Positions 8,725-19,700 of a stretch of 62,610 nucleotides of DNA are shown one piece after another. Within the stretch, counting starts at the first letter, position 1. Every line of letters begins with the position of its first letter. The position numbers were made by a program, and so were the translations under genes. Under the pieces are notes generated by a model. It did not search any database and had not been told where the DNA came from. It was given only the letters and a program-made list of their open reading frames with translations. Source of the DNA: Pedobacter sp. V48 (GTDB lineage: Bacteria; Bacteroidota; Bacteroidia; Sphingobacteriales; Sphingobacteriaceae); assembly GCF_000523515.1 (NCBI RefSeq), contig NZ_AWRU01000015.1:52371-114980 (forward strand), written 5' to 3'.

Positions 8725-9974
8725 TCTACATGATAATCTTTTTGAAAAGACTTACCGCTCCAGGCGCGCTTTGCTGTCCAGTCTGCAGGGGCTTGCGTCC
8801 AGAATAAATTAGTTTCAGGCAATCCCAAAGGCAAAAAAGAAAGCGTAGCCATATAAAGGCTGCCTGTGGAGGTGTAATAATCAGCAATATCGGGTTGATG
8901 TCCACAAAAGCCCAGAGTTAGCCAGCCATTCTGATCAAAAGTCCCGGGTATGCTATACATGTTCTGTTTAACCTTTGTTAATGCACATCGAACCTGCGCA
9001 GGCAAAATAGCTTCAGGAAGCTTTTCCATTAGCGCTATCTGACTTAAGGCCTGAAAAGCACCGGTTCTGTAGGTAATAGAACGGCCAATTGGCGGGTAAG
9101 TACCTTCCGGAGAAATCATTCGTTCCTGACCTACTGCATAACGTTGCATTCTGATTAATGCAAGCTCATAGCTTTTCTCATCTGCCAGGTTATGATCAAC
9201 TAAAATCCGAAGTGTATCAACCATCATTGGATGTATTACAAAGGAATTGTAGTAATCAAATGCCAGGTTAGGCCCGTCGCCATACCATCCATCACCTTTG
9301 TACCAATCATTTAAGCGATTGACTCCATTTGTTAACCTTACCTGATCATACTGCTCTCCAATAGAAAGTAAAAATGCTTCTGTAATCGCACCAAACAGCA
9401 GCCAGTTGCTGTTAAATGGCTTTCTGTTTCTTAGTGATTTAAATGAAGATACTATCCGTTGTTTGGTTAACGAATCCAGAGGCTCCCATAAAGCTTTTTG
9501 TGCCCTTAAAAATGCCTGTGCCAGGTAAGCAGAATCCACTATAGGCTGATAATCCGTTGAGAAATTCAAAAGATCCGGACTAAGTGGATCAAAGCATTTG
9601 TTTAAACCAGCAATAGCCTCGGCTCTCATTTTTTTCCTTAAGGTGGCTTCCCTGGTATGGTCATCCGGCAAAGCGATCCAAGGGGCAATCCCGGCATAAG
9701 TGCGACCTACCGCTTCCAGGTAGGTAACACTTAACGATCTGGAATCAAAAGTCGGCGACTGCTCAAGCGGCATATTCTTCTTCAATGTTCCATTGGCCAG
9801 ATTTGATACCACCGGGCTGGCGATTTTATATAAAAGCTGATACCAGTATTCCCGGTCATTCTTGTATGCCTCAAAGCTTTTAGTTCTGCATTCATCCGCC
9901 AGAAGCGGTGTTGGATTAACTGCGCCTGCTACTGCTGCAAATGACATGGCTTCTATAAATTTTCTCCTTCTCAT
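8718..9974 (-). CDS. DUF2264 family protein, probable exported glycan-active protein
   Basis: A 418-residue protein with a twin-arginine-like start (MRRRKFIEAMSFAAVAGA), suggesting export through Tat or anchoring at the membrane. The body, rich in helical aromatic segments (NSNWLLFGAITEAFLLSIG; YKGDGWYGDGPNLAFDYYNS), matches DUF2264, an (alpha/alpha)6-barrel-like family found repeatedly in Bacteroidota polysaccharide loci. Its enzymatic activity is not firmly established; a glycoside hydrolase or lyase role is inferred from context. It overlaps the fucosidase gene by four bases, so the two are cotranscribed and probably attack the same glycan. Confidence 0.82.
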   Translation of the reverse strand: MRRRKFIEAMSFAAVAGAVNPTPLLADECRTKSFEAYKNDREYWYQLLYKIASPVVSNLANGTLKKNMPLEQSPTFDSRSLSVTYLEAVGRTYAGIAPWIALPDDHTREATLRKKMRAEAIAGLNKCFDPLSPDLLNFSTDYQPIVDSAYLAQAFLRAQKALWEPLDSLTKQRIVSSFKSLRNRKPFNSNWLLFGAITEAFLLSIGEQYDQVRLTNGVNRLNDWYKGDGWYGDGPNLAFDYYNSFVIHPMMVDTLRILVDHNLADEKSYELALIRMQRYAVGQERMISPEGTYPPIGRSITYRTGAFQALSQIALMEKLPEAILPAQVRCALTKVKQNMYSIPGTFDQNGWLTLGFCGHQPDIADYYTSTGSLYMATLSFLPLGLPETNLFWTQAPADWTAKRAWSGKSFQKDYHVDY

Positions 9975-11419
9975 ATTTTGGCTTTATCATAACTATTTTC
10001 AGCACTGCGTTCCTTTTTCTTTGTTTCCAAAACAATCACAAAGGGCTTGTCCCGATTAGCAGGGTTGGCATAAACAAAGTATTCATTGGTGTGCAGCTCT
10101 TCTACTTTCAAAACCTGCTTCTGGTCGGTAAGCAGATAAGATTTGGCAATTGCAGTTTTAGTGGGCAATTTCACACGATAAGCACCTGATACCGGAATAT
10201 TAAAGACCACCATATATATCTTATCCGTACCTCCTTTTTTTGTTGAATAGCCCCAATCCTGCTTCTCTAAACCACTATATTCGCAGTTGTATATCGCCTC
10301 GCTGTTAACTTTCATCCAATCTCCTATCTCCAAAGCAAGCCTTTTCTCCTGCTCACGGATAGCACCATCTCCTTTAGGGCCAAAATTCAGCACAAAATTT
10401 CCACCCAATGAAACAGCTTTTGCCGTCATCTCTATCAACTCGGTTGAGGTTTTTATATGGCCCTTCCATGCTTTATTGTAACCCCATTGATTTTCAGGAA
10501 TCGTCATTACGCAATCCCAGTCGTTGCCATGTATATCGGCAATCGTATTTGGTAGTTTACGCTCCCATCCTTGTTCATAATCGCCCATAAGTACATTATT
10601 TGAATCAAAATGCCGTTTTCCGTATTCATCGGCTCTAAAACGACTGCCAATGATCAAACCCGGGCGGAGTTTTCGCATTTCGGCTTCCAAATCGTCAGCA
10701 AACTTAGCTTGCTTCACCCATGATTTATCCCAGGTGCCGTCAAACCATAGTCCCTTAGCTTTTGGATACATAGTCAATAATTCTATCAGCTGATTACGCG
10801 TAAACTTTTTGAAGCCCTCAAAAGCGATACTGTCCGCCTTGGTTTTGATATCGTAACGCCATCCCGGATGATTCCAGTCCATAATAGAGAAATATAAGAT
10901 CACATCTATTCCTGCCTTATCATAAGCATCAACCAAGGGTTTCATGATGTCTTTTTTCCATGGGGAATTGGCTACTGTGTAAGCTGTATACTTACTTGGC
11001 CATAAACAGAAACCATCATGGTGTTTAGTGGTAATGGTTACATATTTGGCTCCCATGTTCTTTGCAATTGCAGCCCACTGATCAGCGTCGAAATTAACAG
11101 GATTAAACTTATAAATTAAGGAATCATAAGCCGGTTTTGGCATTTCATTCCAAGATCTGATCCACTCTGCGGCACCATTATACGGTTTACCATTCCATTC
11201 TCCACCCGGAATAGCGTACAAACCCCAGTGAATAAACTGTCCAAGACCGTTTCCTCTCCATTTTTGCATAATCGCATCTGTACGTTTACCCTCTCGATGC
11301 GAGCCATGCTTTAGTTTTATCTTACCCGCATTTTGAGCGTAAACAGTGCCAGTAGTGCCTGCTATCAAAACGATTAATAAATGTAGAATAATGACGTTTT
11401 TAATTGGTATTCTAACCAT
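9971..11419 (-). CDS. GH29 alpha-L-fucosidase, secreted
   Basis: A 482-residue exo-hydrolase with a signal peptide (cleavage probably after VYAQ, near residue 29). GH29 enzymes use a retaining mechanism. The nucleophile aspartate is visible in GLWFDGTWD (about D227). Other family hallmarks are FIHWGLYAIPGGEW near residue 62 and the substrate-binding KHHDGFCLW near 132, followed by a C-terminal beta-sandwich. It releases terminal alpha-L-fucose, probably in the periplasm, from oligosaccharides imported by the neighbouring SusC/SusD pair. It lies 44 bases after susD and overlaps the DUF2264 gene. The general acid/base cannot be assigned by eye. Confidence 0.93.
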   Translation of the reverse strand: MVRIPIKNVIILHLLIVLIAGTTGTVYAQNAGKIKLKHGSHREGKRTDAIMQKWRGNGLGQFIHWGLYAIPGGEWNGKPYNGAAEWIRSWNEMPKPAYDSLIYKFNPVNFDADQWAAIAKNMGAKYVTITTKHHDGFCLWPSKYTAYTVANSPWKKDIMKPLVDAYDKAGIDVILYFSIMDWNHPGWRYDIKTKADSIAFEGFKKFTRNQLIELLTMYPKAKGLWFDGTWDKSWVKQAKFADDLEAEMRKLRPGLIIGSRFRADEYGKRHFDSNNVLMGDYEQGWERKLPNTIADIHGNDWDCVMTIPENQWGYNKAWKGHIKTSTELIEMTAKAVSLGGNFVLNFGPKGDGAIREQEKRLALEIGDWMKVNSEAIYNCEYSGLEKQDWGYSTKKGGTDKIYMVVFNIPVSGAYRVKLPTKTAIAKSYLLTDQKQVLKVEELHTNEYFVYANPANRDKPFVIVLETKKKERSAENSYDKAKI

Positions 11420-11463
11420 AATTCAGGAATAATGTGTGTTTTCTTTTAATTAATGTGTTGGTT

Positions 11464-13248
11464 TTATTTCCAGTTAGGATTCTGTACCAGATTTTTGTTA
11501 AGGATCAGATCCTCGGTAGGAATTGGAAACAAATAGCCTTTGGTTTCGTCAAATTTGCGGCCGGTCGGAATTGTTTTAAAATAAGGTAATATATATCCCT
11601 CGGTGCTTAAATAAATATCCTTATTAACCACTACTGTAGGGAACTGCGACTGAACAAATTTAATCCCCTCAACAGGAACATTTATTAATTTACCTGCCTT
11701 CCATCTCATCAGATCATCCCAACGGGTATTTTCAAAAGCCATCTCCACACGTCTTTCTCTACGAATTTCTCTTAATAAAGGATGAATTGAAGCTCCAACA
11801 TAAGTTTGATAGATCCCGTCCAAACGTGAATCCGCAGGCTCATTGCCCATTATTAAATGCGGCATTCCTACACGGTCCCGTAATTTGTTAATTGTCTGAT
11901 CAATAATAAGCTGATTTGCTTCACCTAGTTCATACTTTGCTTCAGCATAGTTTAACAATACTTCCGCAAAGCGAAATACCGGAGCAGCCTGCTGTCCATT
12001 GGTAACTCTTTCCCAATCCACAGGATTATTATAGAACCATTTGGCCAAACGATAACCGGTTGGGCACTTATTACCGTTCATGCCCGGCAAGTTTGGCAAT
12101 GGCGCATTATTCGCACCCTGTATAGTGGTATTAGCAAGATTATAAGTTCCAAAATTGGCAATAGTTTGCGTTAAACGCGGATCACGGTTTTCCATTTCGG
12201 TTTGGATCGATCCTTTTCCTTTGAACAACGGACTTCCCGAAATCGTTAAACCGTCTGAACATAAATATTCATCTACCAGACTACGGGTAGCTCCAAACTG
12301 ATGTCTTAGATTCTGCGCAAAATAACGGCTAAACGCGGCACCATAAGTCACCGCTGCAGAATATTCTCTCCACATAATCACCTCAGGATTAGATTTATAA
12401 GTTTCAGTTGCGAACAAGCTATTGTATACGGTATTGTAATCTCCCTGTACTAAACTATATTTATTAAGCAAGGCTTCGGAAGCTTCCGCAGAATACCTCA
12501 GAAATGCATTCGGATCCAACCCCAACGCTGTATGGTATTTTCTGTAAGTGCCTTCAAATAATCCAATTCTGGATTTTAAGAACAATGCCATATCCTTATT
12601 TAAACGATTTGTTTCTTCAGTACCTTTCGCGGGCAAGTAATCTATGGCTTTGTTAAGGATAGTCATTACAGAGTCCATTACCTCAGCCCTCGGGGTTCTT
12701 GTGCCAAATAGCTCAGGTGAATTTATATTTAACGAATGTTGTATCCACGAAACATCTCCAAATAGCTTCACCTTATTGAAATAGTCCCAGGCTTTAAAAA
12801 AATAGATCTCTCCTAAATATTTGTTAGCTATATTATCCGGAAGATCAGCACGTTTATAATTGTCAATAAAGAAATTCAATTGTCTCACGCCTTCAAAATT
12901 CCATCCACCAGAACCACTTCCTCCAGAAAGATAGGCGATGTATTCGTCAGTACCTACTTTAGAATAGGTAAGTGGTGCGGCATTGTCCGTAATTACATCT
13001 CCATAAACCAATGTATTCACATTTACCCCATAAGGCTGAACCGTGCCATCTGCAAAATCGGTTCCAAATCCTACAATGTATTTTGGGTAAAGGCTGTTTG
13101 CATACAGCTTTAAGTCGTTCTCGGTTTTCCAGTAATTTTCATCAGTGATCTGATCCAAAGGATAGCGGTCTAACAGATTCTTTTTGCATCCAAAAAGCAG
13201 CAAGCATGATACTACTCCCAGTGTATATATTTTTATATTCTTTTTCAT
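11464..13248 (-). CDS. SusD/RagB family glycan-binding outer-membrane lipoprotein
   Basis: A 594-residue surface lipoprotein with signal peptide and lipobox LLLFGC (Cys21). The family start LDRYPLDQITDENYWKTENDLKLYANSLYP and the C-terminal RagB-type region (LREIRRERRVEMAFENTRWDDLMRW, then GYLFPIPTEDL near the end) are clear. The TPR-rich fold binds oligosaccharide and acts as the lid on its SusC partner, encoded directly upstream with a 32-base gap. Context with GH29 suggests a fucosylated ligand, but ligand specificity cannot be read from the sequence. Confidence 0.95.
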   Translation of the reverse strand: MKKNIKIYTLGVVSCLLLFGCKKNLLDRYPLDQITDENYWKTENDLKLYANSLYPKYIVGFGTDFADGTVQPYGVNVNTLVYGDVITDNAAPLTYSKVGTDEYIAYLSGGSGSGGWNFEGVRQLNFFIDNYKRADLPDNIANKYLGEIYFFKAWDYFNKVKLFGDVSWIQHSLNINSPELFGTRTPRAEVMDSVMTILNKAIDYLPAKGTEETNRLNKDMALFLKSRIGLFEGTYRKYHTALGLDPNAFLRYSAEASEALLNKYSLVQGDYNTVYNSLFATETYKSNPEVIMWREYSAAVTYGAAFSRYFAQNLRHQFGATRSLVDEYLCSDGLTISGSPLFKGKGSIQTEMENRDPRLTQTIANFGTYNLANTTIQGANNAPLPNLPGMNGNKCPTGYRLAKWFYNNPVDWERVTNGQQAAPVFRFAEVLLNYAEAKYELGEANQLIIDQTINKLRDRVGMPHLIMGNEPADSRLDGIYQTYVGASIHPLLREIRRERRVEMAFENTRWDDLMRWKAGKLINVPVEGIKFVQSQFPTVVVNKDIYLSTEGYILPYFKTIPTGRKFDETKGYLFPIPTEDLILNKNLVQNPNWK

Positions 13249-13280
13249 GTTTGTTTAATTTGAGTACTAATTATATTGAC

Positions 13281-16200
13281 CTAAAATGTTGCCTGTAAGC
13301 CAAATGCATATGATCTGATAATTGGATAGTTCATACCAACCAATTCTGGATCAAACGTTTTTGGAACACTCTTAAATTCAAATAGGTTATAAGCCGAAGC
13401 AGAAAGTCTTACCCTTTGCAATTTAATTTTATCGGTAAAGACCTTAGGTAGTGTATACCCTATGGCTAAATTTTTCATGCGCAGGTAAGCACCATTTTCC
13501 AGGTACCTTGTTTGTACCTGTCTGTTCCTGCTCGCATTTTTATAAGCCGGATAAAATGCGTCTGTACGCTCCGGAGTCCACGAGTTATTGTAGGTTTCCC
13601 AGGTTCCGGTAGTACCAGCTCCCCAGTAAAGATTGTTTCCAATCCACAAGTCTCTCTTTCCCACCCCCTGTACAAAAATATCCAGGTCTACATTCTTGTA
13701 GCTAAAATTGGAGTTAAAGCCAAACTGATACCTTGGTGTACTGTTGCCTATGATTTTCCTGTCTCCGGAATTCCCAACAGTATTATTTCCAAAGTTAATC
13801 TCGTTATTACCATCAATATCTTTATACCTCACATCACCTGGAAACCAAAGGCCAGATGAAATTAACTTTTGAGTGGGTGAATTCGCAATTTCTTCTTTAG
13901 TTTGAAAAATCCCGTAGGTTTCATAACCCCACATCTCACCCATTTTCTGACCTTCGTATAAATACTGATCGCTTAACAGTTTGTTCGGATTATTATCAAA
14001 CTTTACTACTTCCGACTGGCTATCTCCCAATGTAAGGGCCAAATCGTAATTTAATCCAAAACCGGTTGAGTTTCTATACTTCATTGTTAACTCCCATCCT
14101 TTTGTATCAATGGTTGCCGAATTTCTGGTCGGCGATGAAGCACCCAGCACTGAAGGATATTTTAAGCCGTCAATTAGAATGTCAGAAGTTCTTCTCCTGT
14201 ACCAATCAAAATTGACTTCAAAGTTTTTAAATGCCGTCAAATCAAATCCAAAATCAATTGTAGTTGCTGTTTCCCAGGTTAAATCCGGATCAACCAGTCC
14301 AGGAGGCGTAACGCCCACAGGCCTCACACCGTTGAGTAAGTATTGAAGCTGACTGTTCGTTCCATAATTTAAGATGTATATGTAATTGGCTACGTTCTGA
14401 TTGCCCAAACTACCATAAGAAGCTCTTACCTTAAAATCATTGATATATGGTTTTATGCCTTTTGCAAAAGATTCTTCGCTTACGCGCCATCCTGCAGAAA
14501 ATGAAGGAAAAAACTTATAACGTATATCAGAAGGGAACTTGGAAGTACCGTCGTAACGGCCATTTGATTCAAACAAATACTTACCGTCATAGTTATATGT
14601 AAAACGATAAAACAGACCACGAACTGCCCATTCCTGCTCACTATCGCCTACCGTTCTTTCTCCCTGTGCCTGCCCCAGAACCGGAACATTTGAATTGATC
14701 ATGTTTCTCTGGGCCGATACGCTTTGGTCGGTATACCATTCCTGGTTAAAGCCTACCGTTCCATGAAAATTATGCTTATCGGCTATGGTTTTAGCATAAT
14801 CAGTAAAGATATTTATGGTGTACTTATTAGAATTTAAGTTATAGCGATAAACATAATCAGGGTCAGTATGAACTGCCGTAAATGAACCTACTGTACTCTC
14901 CAGGCGCTCTAAGCGTGGTAAAATGGTTTTTTGAATGTTGCTGTTGCTTAAATAAGAAAAGTCTCCTTTTAGCGACCATTCTTTGGTAAGTGTAAAAGTT
15001 GGTGCAGCAGCTAATAAAATGTTCGATTTCGTCTCCTTGTCGGTCGAACCATACTCCATAAAAGACAAAATATTATCCGTGTATTTTTGTGGCAAATTTA
15101 AAGACGAGGGAACATGTATTGGCATATTTACATTTCGGTTAGGCTCCTGCGACATTGCTGTCCACCAGCCTCCTTTGCCCGAGGGGCTAACTGGTTCTAT
15201 ATAAGTTGAACTGTTATAGGCCGTTCTGAAATCCATTTTAAACCACTGGTTTACTTTGGAACTTACATTTAGCAAGGCGTTATAACGTTTAAAATTATCT
15301 GTATTGATCTTGTATAATCCGTCCTGGTCCTGATACCCAATAGAGCCATAAAATGATGTTCTATCGTTTCCACCCGATACTGACAAGTTATGCTTTTGCA
15401 TAGGCGAAGATTTCAATAAAGCTTCCTTATATGGATTTACATTACCTCTCCAAAGAATATTGGTCTTATTTACATCGGCATCTGCAAAATAATAAGGTTC
15501 ATTATGTATCGGATCATCCATATACTCCTTAATCTTCTGCAGTTTTAATAATTCATTCGAACCTGCCGAAATACCTTCCAGCTCTGAAGCTTTAATACTT
15601 GCCTCCTGAATGGTATAGGCGTCCAATATGTCCGGAACAGCTGTAGGCGAACTCCATTGAAAGGAATTAGAATAATTCACTTTTGTTTGTCCGCTTTTGC
15701 CCGATTTGGTTTTTATCAAAAGCACACCAAATGCTCCTCTTGCTCCATAAATCGCGGCAGATGCTGCGTCCTTCAACAACGTAACAGATTCTATATCTTC
15801 CGGATTTAATTGATTAGGGTCCATCTCAATTCCATCTACCAATGTGAAAGGCTGTCCCGATGAAAACTTAATCTTGTTACCATCGTTTGCGTCCTTATAA
15901 AAGGATGTAGCTCCCCTGATATTGTAAGATGCAGCGGTATTCGGGCTGCCATTAGAAATACTAACATTAAAATTGGGCATCACTCCCTGCAGCGCCTGAC
16001 CAAGGTTTGCGGTTGGCCTGTTTTCAAGCATCTTTGAATCGATCTGACTAACTGCTCCGGTTAAATTTGCCTTCTTCTGTACGCCATATCCCACTACCAC
16101 TACTTCATTAAGTTTATTGTTTTCTTCTTCCAAAGCAACTTTTAAGCTTGTTTGCTCATTTTCGATAACAATACGTTTAGTGGTAAAACCGATGGCCGTA

Positions 16201-16502
16201 AATACCAATACATCATTAGCATTAGCCGTAATTTGAAAATTCCCATTTAGATCGCTGGCGGTGGTGACATTAGATTTTTCTACCTTAATATTCACACCTG
16301 GTATTGGCAGGTTACCGGCGTCAACAACCTGTCCTTTTATTAAAGCTTTCTGCCGGCGCTGTTTAAGAGGAGTTGTTTTGGATAATGATAATTTAAGCGG
16401 GTCAGTTTTTCTTTCCGCATGCGCGTCTAAAACTAAGCTATTGCTGAAAGTCAGCCAACAGACAAGTCCAGTCGCATAGAAGCGTAGATTTTTTGGTTTC
16501 AT
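13281..16502 (-). CDS. SusC/RagA family TonB-dependent glycan importer
   Basis: A 1073-residue outer-membrane transporter. After a signal peptide comes a CarboxypepD_reg-like domain (IKGQVVDAGNLPIPGVNIKV, about residues 55-130). Next is the SusC signature region (NEVVVVGYGVQKKANLTGAV), the plug (about 140-260, ending DAASAAIYGARGAFGVLLI), and a 22-strand-type barrel ending in a terminal phenylalanine (YAFGLQATF). No N-terminal STN signalling domain is present, which fits control by the adjacent hybrid two-component system rather than a sigma/anti-sigma pair. It is the first gene of the susC-susD-GH29-DUF2264 operon. Confidence 0.95.
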   Translation of the reverse strand: MKPKNLRFYATGLVCWLTFSNSLVLDAHAERKTDPLKLSLSKTTPLKQRRQKALIKGQVVDAGNLPIPGVNIKVEKSNVTTASDLNGNFQITANANDVLVFTAIGFTTKRIVIENEQTSLKVALEEENNKLNEVVVVGYGVQKKANLTGAVSQIDSKMLENRPTANLGQALQGVMPNFNVSISNGSPNTAASYNIRGATSFYKDANDGNKIKFSSGQPFTLVDGIEMDPNQLNPEDIESVTLLKDAASAAIYGARGAFGVLLIKTKSGKSGQTKVNYSNSFQWSSPTAVPDILDAYTIQEASIKASELEGISAGSNELLKLQKIKEYMDDPIHNEPYYFADADVNKTNILWRGNVNPYKEALLKSSPMQKHNLSVSGGNDRTSFYGSIGYQDQDGLYKINTDNFKRYNALLNVSSKVNQWFKMDFRTAYNSSTYIEPVSPSGKGGWWTAMSQEPNRNVNMPIHVPSSLNLPQKYTDNILSFMEYGSTDKETKSNILLAAAPTFTLTKEWSLKGDFSYLSNSNIQKTILPRLERLESTVGSFTAVHTDPDYVYRYNLNSNKYTINIFTDYAKTIADKHNFHGTVGFNQEWYTDQSVSAQRNMINSNVPVLGQAQGERTVGDSEQEWAVRGLFYRFTYNYDGKYLFESNGRYDGTSKFPSDIRYKFFPSFSAGWRVSEESFAKGIKPYINDFKVRASYGSLGNQNVANYIYILNYGTNSQLQYLLNGVRPVGVTPPGLVDPDLTWETATTIDFGFDLTAFKNFEVNFDWYRRRTSDILIDGLKYPSVLGASSPTRNSATIDTKGWELTMKYRNSTGFGLNYDLALTLGDSQSEVVKFDNNPNKLLSDQYLYEGQKMGEMWGYETYGIFQTKEEIANSPTQKLISSGLWFPGDVRYKDIDGNNEINFGNNTVGNSGDRKIIGNSTPRYQFGFNSNFSYKNVDLDIFVQGVGKRDLWIGNNLYWGAGTTGTWETYNNSWTPERTDAFYPAYKNASRNRQVQTRYLENGAYLRMKNLAIGYTLPKVFTDKIKLQRVRLSASAYNLFEFKSVPKTFDPELVGMNYPIIRSYAFGLQATF

Positions 16503-16675
16503 GAATTCATTGTTTAGGTTTAAAGATTAGTTTGATGTTTTGGTTATAGTGGTTCATTCTGCAAACGTTTTCATATCCCCTCCCTCAGTTGATAATGTTT
16601 GCATTTAATGGAATCAAAACTGGCTGTTAATTCTTTCAAAAAAGATGAAAATTCTAAATCATATGGTAGAAAATT

Positions 16676-16683
16676 CAAAACTA
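16676..16683 (-). promoter_or_regulatory. Candidate -7 box for the susC operon
   Basis: On the minus strand this reads TAGTTTTG, an exact match to the Bacteroidota sigma-A -7 consensus TAnnTTTG. It lies about 174 bases upstream of the susC start, which would leave a long 5' untranslated leader. No convincing -33 TTTG element was found at the expected 19-21 base distance, so this is tentative. Confidence 0.35.
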
Positions 16684-16689
16684 AAGGAG

Positions 16690-16704
16690 TATTTTCGCAC
16701 CTTT
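16690..16704 (+). promoter_or_regulatory. Candidate promoter box of the HTCS gene
   Basis: TATTTTCG (16690-16697) differs from the TAnnTTTG consensus at one position, and the overlapping GCACCTTTAA (16698-16704) resembles the CACCTTTG box in front of the MFS gene at 28978. Either would give a very short leader before the ATG at 16713. Confidence 0.35.
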
Positions 16705-16712
16705 AATTGATT

Positions 16713-19700
16713 ATGAAGGCATTTTGTCTCTTCTTCCTTCTACTTTTACCATTTCATAACTATGCCCAAAAGGGAGCTACCTTCAGCAATCTTAGCATGG
16801 AAAATGGTCTGTCTCAAAATTCTGTTGTAAGTATCACTCAGGATCAAAAACATTTTTTATGGTTTGGTACCAGACGTGGGTTGAATAGATACGACGGCTT
16901 TCAGTTTAAGATTTACACAAACAATCTAAAAGACAGTAACAGCATCCCACATAATGTGATCGATTGCCTGTTGGCCGACTCCTTTGGTCAGTTGTGGATC
17001 GGTACAATTAATGGACTAAGCCGATACGATAATAAGAACGACAACTTTATTAAAGTCAAAATTCTAAATGACACTATAAATTGTATCTATGAAGATCCTC
17101 AGAGAAATCTCTGGGTAGGTACTTACAACGGGCTTGGCTTACTGGATAGGAAAAATGGAAAATTCAAAATATTCCGTTTTAATAAATTAGATAAAAACCA
17201 ACGGATAAACACCATATACAGCCTATTTAAAGATCATGAGCAAAACCTGTGGGTTGGAACAGGCTTTGGATTGATACGAATGACTATAAATGATGGTCAG
17301 CCCAGGGCAATTCTCTTTAAAAACTCAGCCAACAACCCGGCCAGCATCAGCGCTAACTATATCACCGGTATCACCAGTGATAGAGCCAACAACATCTGGA
17401 TTGGTACTGACAAGGGTTTAAACCTATACCAAACAAGTGGCACATTCGCGCGCTACACCCACAGCTCGAACAACAGTAATACCCTTGTCCATAACGACAT
17501 ACGCGATATCATCCGCAATAAGGACGGGACACTATGGATAGGAACACAGGAAGGCTTAAGCATATTAAACCCTAAAACAAAAATATTCACCAATTACAAA
17601 CATGATCCTGACGAGAATGGAAGCCTTACCCAGAACTCATTGCACAGCATTTTTCAGGATGTTAGCAACACGGTCTGGATTGGAAGTTTCTACGGCGGGG
17701 TTGATGCGGCATTCCCTTATTCCGCCGGTTTTAAGACTTATAGAGCAAGCGGACTGATTTCCAGCCTTAGCAGCAACATCATCAGCACAATTGTTGAAGA
17801 TTCCCGGCAAAACCTCTGGATCGGAACAGAAGGCGGTGGGCTCAACCATTTTAATCGTAGCAATAACACCTACACTCATTATAAATCCATTCCCGGCAAC
17901 AACAATACATTACCCTCCAATCTGGTTAAAACCATCCTCAGACAAAAGAACGGCAATCTGATTATAGGCATGCATGAAGGTCTCATTAGCATCTTTAATC
18001 CAACAACTAAAAGTTTTACCGGGCAAATAACCAATGTAAAAGATACCAGTAACAATCGGGGTAGCGCAGACATTATGACCATACTTGAAGACAGTAATGG
18101 TACGGTCTGGGTGGGCTCCAGAGATGGGCTAAATACGATAAGTTTTTCTAACGATCACACTCTAAAAAGCCCAATTGAGAAAAAACTGCTTTCCAGATAT
18201 ATCCAAACCCTCTTTGAAGACGCTGATAAAAACATTTGGATAGGCACAACCAAAGGTCTGCACCTTTACTATCCAAAAACTGGAAAGCTAGCATATTTCA
18301 CAAAAAAAGAAGGAAATGCCGACAGTCTGCAGTCAGATTACATCAACTGTATCATACAAACCTCAAGGGGAAAATTTTGTCTTGGGACATACTTTGGAGG
18401 GGTTTCCTTATTTGATTCCCGAACTGGGAAATTTAAAACCTATACAGAAAAAGATGGCCTGTGCAACAACAATGTACTTGGCATTATTGAAGATAAAGAG
18501 GGTAATTTATGGATCAGCACGGATAATGGACTGTCAATACTCAATCCGATAACCGGAAAATTCAAAAATTATACTAAAAGCGATGGCCTTGCAGGAAACG
18601 ACTTTAATATGAGGTCCTTTTTTAAGGATCATAATAATGAATTCTTTTTCGGAGGCTACAATGGCCTTACTTCTTTCTTCCCCAACCAGATTGAGATCAA
18701 TACACATATCGATCCTATTGTGTTTACAGAGTTAAAGCTTTTCAATCAACCTGTTGCTGTAAACGGCCCGGATCAATTGCTAAAAGAAAACATTAACACC
18801 ACTAAAAACCTTAGGTTCAAACATAATCACAACAATTTTAGTCTGGGTTTTGCCTTGCTAAATTACATCAGACCAGACAAAAATAAATATACTTATAAAT
18901 TAGACGGTTACGATAAAGACTGGATCAATTCAGCTATTCCAAATGCCAGCTATTCTAATCTTCCATCCGGAGAATATACATTTACCGTTAAAGGGGTCAA
19001 CAACGACGGGACACCAGGCCATACATCAGCAAGTATCAACATCACCATATTACCTCCCTTATGGGCTACGTGGTGGGCATATTTATGTTACCTGCTCTTA
19101 TTTTCAATCATACTTTTCCTAACCGTCAGGTATTTATTTGTACGTGCGTTATTAAAACGATCAGAGGATGTGCAAAAGATGAAGTTAAACTTCTTCACCT
19201 ACATTGCCCACGAGATTCGAACTCCGCTAACATTAATTCTGGCACCACTTGAAGACCTTGCTAAAACATCTCAGGATAATCTGGAAATCAGTCAGCAGGT
19301 TATTCCAATAAAAAATAATGCCGACAGGCTAATGAGACTGATAACTGAATTAATGGATTTTAGAAAGGCTGAAACCGGTCATCTCAAATTACACATAACT
19401 AAAGGTAACATTGTCGCATATGCAAATGAGATGTTCCTCGCATTTCGGCACAATGCCCTTACTCGAAACATTCAATACGATTTTGTTTATCAAAATGATC
19501 AGACAATGTTGTATTTCGATAAAACACAGATGGAAAAAGTACTCTTCAACCTGCTTTCTAATGCATTTAAGTTTAGCAACAACCGTGGAAAGATTACATT
19601 ATCTATAAATGAATATGACCAATTCGTAGAGATTAAAGTTGTAGACAACGGAAAGGGCATTCCGTATGAAAGTCAAAACAAACTTTTTAGTGATTATTTC